Below are positions 4,028 through 7,278 of a DNA stretch of 7,278 nucleotides, piece after piece. The notes under the pieces were generated by a model that worked only from the letters and a program-made list of their open reading frames with translations, was not told the origin of the DNA and did no database searches. A program made the translations under genes and the position numbers. Numbering within the stretch: position 1 is the stretch's first letter; the number at the start of each line of letters is the position of its first letter. The stretch covers positions 16,059 to 23,336 of the forward strand of contig PLXT01000022.1 of NCBI GenBank assembly GCA_003151535.1. The letters are read 5' to 3'. The DNA comes from Methanobacterium sp. GTDB lineage: Archaea; Methanobacteriota; Methanobacteria; Methanobacteriales; Methanobacteriaceae.

Positions 4028-5800
4028 TTAAATACGTTCTTTGTATTCTAGTTCTTTAAATATAATCTTAAATTGGGTTCCATCTTTTCTGTAGATTGAT
4101 ATTTTACCATCAATTTGTTCTGTTAAACTGTTTACTAGTAGAAGACCAAGTGTTTTTATTTTGTTAATGTTAATATTTTCTGGTAATCCTATACCGTTAT
4201 CGCTTATAACAAGTTCAAACTTATCTTCTATTGATTTAAGAGTTATAATAATTTCTCCTTTCATTTGATTGGGGAATGCATATTTTAAACAGTTAGATAT
4301 AAGTTCATTTATAATTAGACCACATGGAATAGCAGTTTCTATATTCAAATTTACATCTTCGATTTTAATTATTGGTTTGATTTGGCTTTCTTTTATGTTA
4401 TATGAATAAAATAAGTTTGAAACCAAATTTTGAATATAATCTGCAAAGTTTATTTCTGTTAAATCTTCAGATAAATATAATTTTTCGTGGATCATCGCCA
4501 TGGATTTAACTCGATTCTGACTCTCTTTCAAGACGTCAATTGCATCTTCATTGTTCAAATAATCTATCTGAAGGTTGAGTAAACTAGAGATGATCTGCAT
4601 ATTATTTTTTACTCTATGATGTACTTCTTTAAGTAGTACTTCTTTATCTTTAAGTGAAGCTTTAATTTTATTTTCTGCATCTTTTAGTTCTGTAATATCT
4701 ACTAAAATACCTCTTAATCCTATAATTTTATCTTCTTGGATAATTGGATTAGTATTTACAAATATTTGAAAGGTACTTCCATCTTTTTTGTGTGCTGTAA
4801 ATTCTCCAAATGGTAATCGTTCTCCGTTTAAGATCCTTTGATTATTTTTCATAGCTCTTGCATGATCTTCAGGAACTAAAATTTGAATCATATTTATTCC
4901 TTTATTCAGTTCTTCAGGAGTATAACCAAAAATTTGATGACCTATACGATTGACAAATGTGATATTTCCATTTAAATCCGTTTCAAATACTGTTTGTGGT
5001 AAAAGTTCAGCCAAATCTTTATATTTTTTCTCGCTTTCTTTTAATGCCTTTTCAGCTTTTTTACTTTCTGTAATATCACGAGTTACTGATAAAACTACTT
5101 TTTCTCCATTTAATTCAATTAAAGTACTTTTAACTTCTACCGGTATCTTTTTTCCATCTTTGGCTTGTTGAATAATATCAAATTCATGATATCCCTTTTC
5201 AAAAATATTAAAAGCATTTTTTTGTATTTCAGATCGGTTTTCATGTGCTGTTATATCCGTTGGTGTCATAGTTAAAAATTCATCATATGTGTAACCTAAT
5301 CTTTCGATACCTACATTATTTACGTCTATGAACTTTCCGGGAATGCCATTTTTTATTATATTGAGATGAATCATATCGAAATCATTGTTGAATATTTTTC
5401 GATATTTGTTTTCATTTTCTTTTAATTTTTTTTCCTTTTTATGCCTGTAAAGTGCTAATTCTATTGTATATTTAAGTTGATTGCTATTATAAGGTTTAAA
5501 TATATATCCATAAGGGTCAGTGATTTTGGTTTTTTCAAAAATTAAGGGGTTTTCAGAGTATTCAGTTAAATAAATAAAAGGAATATCAAGGTTTTTAATT
5601 TTATTAACAGATTCAATATCCTCTTTTAGGAATATTTTCATCAAAATAAGATCTGGCATTATATCTGAAGCTTTCTTTACAATTTCTTCATATTTAGAAA
5701 TAATATATGGAACTTGATAACCAAAGTCTTCTAATTTTTGTTTAAGTTCTTTAGCTTCTAAACTTTCATCTTCAACTAATAAAATTACAACATTTTTCAT
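4028..5800 (-). CDS. cytoplasmic sensor histidine kinase, REC-PAS-PAS-HisKA_2-HATPase, receiver lacks phospho-Asp
   Basis: The 590-aa product has no membrane segment, so it senses signals inside the cell. Residues 1-120 form a response-regulator receiver with the acidic pair E10-D11, T79 and K102-P103. The phosphoacceptor position in PDLILMKIFL is Lys55 (codon AAA, plus 5636-5638) instead of Asp. Two PAS domains follow (about 131-247 and 256-373), then a short charged linker. The HisKA_2 motif KEVHHRVKNNMQ starts at 391; His395 aligns with the HWE-family phosphoacceptor and H394 is the alternative. The C-terminal ATPase (about 485-585) has an N box with E499 and N503, SDNGIGLP with D534, and LGLLLVNSL as the G2 region. 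ATG 5800 is preceded four bases upstream by AGGATC. Such PAS/HisKA_2 kinases are abundant in Methanobacteriales, usually as orphans. No partner regulator is in the window, so signal and output are unknown. Confidence 0.93.
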   Translation of the reverse strand: MKNVVILLVEDESLEAKELKQKLEDFGYQVPYIISKYEEIVKKASDIMPDLILMKIFLKEDIESVNKIKNLDIPFIYLTEYSENPLIFEKTKITDPYGYIFKPYNSNQLKYTIELALYRHKKEKKLKENENKYRKIFNNDFDMIHLNIIKNGIPGKFIDVNNVGIERLGYTYDEFLTMTPTDITAHENRSEIQKNAFNIFEKGYHEFDIIQQAKDGKKIPVEVKSTLIELNGEKVVLSVTRDITESKKAEKALKESEKKYKDLAELLPQTVFETDLNGNITFVNRIGHQIFGYTPEELNKGINMIQILVPEDHARAMKNNQRILNGERLPFGEFTAHKKDGSTFQIFVNTNPIIQEDKIIGLRGILVDITELKDAENKIKASLKDKEVLLKEVHHRVKNNMQIISSLLNLQIDYLNNEDAIDVLKESQNRVKSMAMIHEKLYLSEDLTEINFADYIQNLVSNLFYSYNIKESQIKPIIKIEDVNLNIETAIPCGLIINELISNCLKYAFPNQMKGEIIITLKSIEDKFELVISDNGIGLPENININKIKTLGLLLVNSLTEQIDGKISIYRKDGTQFKIIFKELEYKERI

Positions 5801-5834
5801 TTTTGATCCTATGATATATAATGTAAATAACGAA

Positions 5835-5844
5835 TTTTATATTT
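5835..5844 (-). promoter_or_regulatory. TATA box of the histidine kinase gene
   Basis: The minus strand reads CCAAATATAAAATTCG with core AAATATAAAA at 5835-5844. A start about 25 bases downstream falls near 5815, just ahead of the AGGATC (5805-5810). A second TATATAT at about 5814-5822 is too close to the ATG unless the message is leaderless. Confidence 0.45.
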
Positions 5845-5942
5845 GGCTTACTTGAATTTACTTAAATTAAGTTTTTTATTATTATGTTCCTAAGATATTT
5901 TGGATTATAGACTAATTTTTATCTTAAAGTATATAGTCTTTG

Positions 5943-5978
5943 AATAATAATCATCTAAAAAAAAGATGATCTATTATT
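5943..5978. repeat. 14-bp hairpin with A-rich loop
   Basis: AATAATAATCATCT (5943-5956) pairs with AGATGAT-C-TATTATT (5964-5978). It forms 14 pairs with one bulged C and a loop of seven A. On the plus strand it is followed by T-rich DNA. It lies in the 464-base gap between the kinase promoter and the zinc-ribbon gene; its role is not clear. Confidence 0.4.
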
Positions 5979-5996
5979 TATTTTTAATTAATTTAT

Positions 5997-6030
5997 AAAA
6001 ATAAAAGGATAACAATCCTATTTTTATTTT
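5997..6030 (-). terminator. bidirectional terminator-like hairpin
   Basis: AGGAT (6006-6010) pairs with ATCCT (6015-6019) around AACA. T-rich tracts lie on both exits: TTTATTTTTAT on the minus strand and ATTTTTATTTT (6020-6030) on the plus strand. It is the best place for the minus-strand transcript of aroC and the zinc-ribbon gene to end, about 235 bases after the last stop codon. Confidence 0.45.
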
Positions 6031-6057
6031 GCAATTTTCTATGAAACTTATCGCTGG

Positions 6058-6111
6058 TAATTGTTTTAACAATTAAAAAATCAAAATTTTTATCTTTGAG
6101 ATTTTAATCTC
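6058..6111. repeat. two perfect short palindromes
   Basis: TAATTGTTTTAACAATTA (6058-6075) is an 8-bp perfect inverted repeat with a TT centre. GAGATTTTAATCTC (6098-6111) is a 6-bp perfect repeat with a TT centre, 22 bases further on. No gene is seen in 5801-6264. These sites could be operators or extra termination hairpins, and some AT-rich palindromes are expected by chance. Confidence 0.35.
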
Positions 6112-6264
6112 TTATTTTCTTACTCGAAAGTATATTAGAGTAATAATATATAAAATATTAAAAAAATAAGTATTCTTGTCAAAAGGATAATATAAAATTT
6201 GAAGTTCCGAGTACTAACTAACCAATTGTATTACTATTATTAAATTTCATTTGATATTTTTTTC

Positions 6265-6420
6265 TCATCCTACTTCGAGTATTTCATCAACTAAATACTG
6301 TCCTCCACAGATGCATTGTTCAATTGCATCACCAATAGAATAGGGAACAGTATTTCCAGATACTTCATATGTTTTTTCTTTATTACATTCATCACATTTT
6401 GCAACTACAATCCAATCCAT
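6265..6420 (-). CDS. 51-aa Cys4 zinc-ribbon protein next to aroC
   Basis: ATG 6418-6420 to TGA 6265-6267 encodes a 51-aa protein starting MDWIVVAKCDECNKEKTYEV. C9-x2-C12 and C36-x-C38 form two cysteine knuckles separated by 23 residues, as in small rubredoxin-like or zinc-ribbon folds that bind one Zn. The acidic tail DEILEVG follows the second knuckle. A good purine-rich site, AGGAGAGGT (plus 6427-6435), lies six bases before the ATG. The stop of aroC is 51 bases upstream with no evident promoter between, so the two genes are probably co-transcribed. There is no helicase, polymerase or DNA-binding domain fused to it, and I cannot name a function. It could be a small regulator or a metal-binding accessory protein. 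The gene is too short for many annotation pipelines. Confidence 0.75.
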   Translation of the reverse strand: MDWIVVAKCDECNKEKTYEVSGNTVPYSIGDAIEQCICGGQYLVDEILEVG

Positions 6421-6471
6421 ATTTTAACCTCTCCTAAACGATTAATGAAATAAATATTTCCATTCAAAACT

Positions 6472-7278
6472 TTATAATTTAACAGGATTGATAAATCCCG
6501 CTCTTATAAGGTGATCTGCAATAACTATGGAAACTGAGGCCTCTGCAACTAATGTTATCCTTGGACAGATACATGGATCGTGTCTGCCACTTATAACTAT
6601 TTCAGTATCTTTCATTGATTCAAGATCGATGGTTTTCTGAGTTTTCGAGATAGATGGTGTTGGTTTAACAGCTATACGGGCTATGATGGGCATTCCTGTA
6701 GATATACCACCCAATATACCACCTGAATGGTTAGTTTTTGTCCGAACAACATTATTATCCATGTAAAATTCATCATTCATTTGAGAACCTTTTAACTCTG
6801 CAGCAAGGAATCCCACACCTATTTCAACACCCTTAACAGATCCTATTCCCATAAGAACTGAAGCTATATCAGAATCAAGTTTTTCAAATACCGGTTCTCC
6901 CATTCCAGCGGGAGGATTCAAAACAACAGTTTCAACAACTCCCCCTACAGAGTCACCTTGCTCTTTAACATGCAGAATAAGTGCTTCCATACGCGGTGCG
7001 GCCACTGGATCAGCACATCTAACTATGTTTGACTCAACATTTGATTCAATATCATTAGGTTCTATTTTATTGGCTCTTACCGTCCCCACTTGAATAACAT
7101 GAGATAGTACTTTAATTTTCATTGTACCTAAGAGTTTCTTTGCAACGGCCCCCCCAATGACTTGGCCGATTGTAGTTCTTCCACTTCCACGTCCTCCTCC
7201 TCTGTAATCATAGGCACCATAACGTGCGGTCCATGTATAGTCTCCATGACTAGGTCTAGGTTTATTTTTAAGGTTTTT
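6472..7278 (-). CDS. aroC: chorismate synthase, C-terminal part (runs off the right edge)
   Basis: Chorismate synthase converts 5-enolpyruvylshikimate 3-phosphate to chorismate, the last shared step of aromatic amino acid synthesis, using reduced FMN in the cytoplasm. The frame is open to the window end, so 268 of the usual roughly 360-370 residues are present and the first 100 or so are missing. The ATG at 7122 is internal and not the start. Visible signatures are RPSHGDYTW (fragment residues 8-16; His11 corresponds to the catalytic His of the RPGHAD motif), YDYRGGGRGSGRTT (the flavin/phosphate region, Gly-rich variant), SGGILGGISTGMP (about 185-197) and GRHDPC (about 231-236) with VAEASVSIVIADHLIR after it. 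A run of seven G (plus 7149-7155) encodes IGGA in frame. The zinc-ribbon gene follows 51 bases downstream. Confidence 0.96.
   Translation of the reverse strand, partial: KNLKNKPRPSHGDYTWTARYGAYDYRGGGRGSGRTTIGQVIGGAVAKKLLGTMKIKVLSHVIQVGTVRANKIEPNDIESNVESNIVRCADPVAAPRMEALILHVKEQGDSVGGVVETVVLNPPAGMGEPVFEKLDSDIASVLMGIGSVKGVEIGVGFLAAELKGSQMNDEFYMDNNVVRTKTNHSGGILGGISTGMPIIARIAVKPTPSISKTQKTIDLESMKDTEIVISGRHDPCICPRITLVAEASVSIVIADHLIRAGFINPVKL

Noticed and set aside
4950..5171. 73-codon open frame on the plus strand
   Set aside because: It lies antisense within the PAS domains of the histidine kinase.
6042..6077. Eleven-codon frame MKLIAGNCFNN on the plus strand
   Set aside because: No ribosome-binding site and it overlaps the palindrome at 6058-6075; expected by chance.
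7120..7122. ATG as the start of aroC
   Set aside because: The frame stays open upstream to the window edge and encodes the conserved RPSHGDYTW and RGGGRGSGRTT motifs, so this ATG is internal.

Overview
The window looks archaeal and most likely comes from a methanogen of the order Methanobacteriales (Methanobacterium-like). The DNA is very AT-rich. Promoters are AT-rich TATA boxes rather than bacterial -35/-10 pairs. Several ribosome-binding sites are strong GGAGGT types. The proteins (a small PsbP-like lipoprotein, a DUF5518-type membrane protein with a zinc ribbon, a soluble REC-PAS-PAS-HisKA_2 kinase and a Methanobacteriales-like chorismate synthase) are a familiar mix for that order. This assignment is inference from sequence character and remembered families; no search was run.

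Left part (1-2160, plus strand): a promoter region with palindromes, then a probable two-gene unit of a secreted lipoprotein (273-728) and a membrane protein with a C-terminal zinc ribbon (786-1322). A separately promoted, apparently leaderless gene (1428-2156) follows. It belongs to a patchily distributed, uncharacterised family with the motif NHQEEKLEALRNAVLNSA and is a likely accessory or acquired gene.

Middle part (2160-4030): a decayed stretch. It holds a damaged tRNA-Thr(CGT) copy (2364-2436) and, directly behind it, an 82-bp three-tier imperfect palindrome (2444-2525). Minus-strand remnants of small secreted or membrane proteins follow: a frameshifted 115-aa exported protein (2574-2928), an intact 41-aa signal-peptide protein (3008-3133) with a hairpin over its weak ribosome-binding site, and an intact 48-aa one-helix membrane protein (3399-3545). 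A frameshifted 68-aa plus-strand reading frame (3788-3995) ends the stretch. The simplest reading is an old integration site or accessory region that has largely degraded. No integrase, transposase or CRISPR array is present.

Right part (4028-7278, minus strand): a 590-aa cytoplasmic sensor histidine kinase whose N-terminal receiver domain has Lys in place of the phosphoacceptor Asp. A 464-base AT-rich gap with several short palindromes follows, one a good bidirectional terminator. Next come a 51-aa Cys4 zinc-ribbon protein and the C-terminal 268 residues of chorismate synthase (aroC), which runs off the right edge. aroC and the zinc-ribbon gene are probably co-transcribed.

No complete novel multi-gene system can be demonstrated. 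The most unusual items are the degenerate tRNA with its adjacent palindrome, the Lys-substituted receiver, the leaderless accessory gene and the small genes with structured 5' regions.
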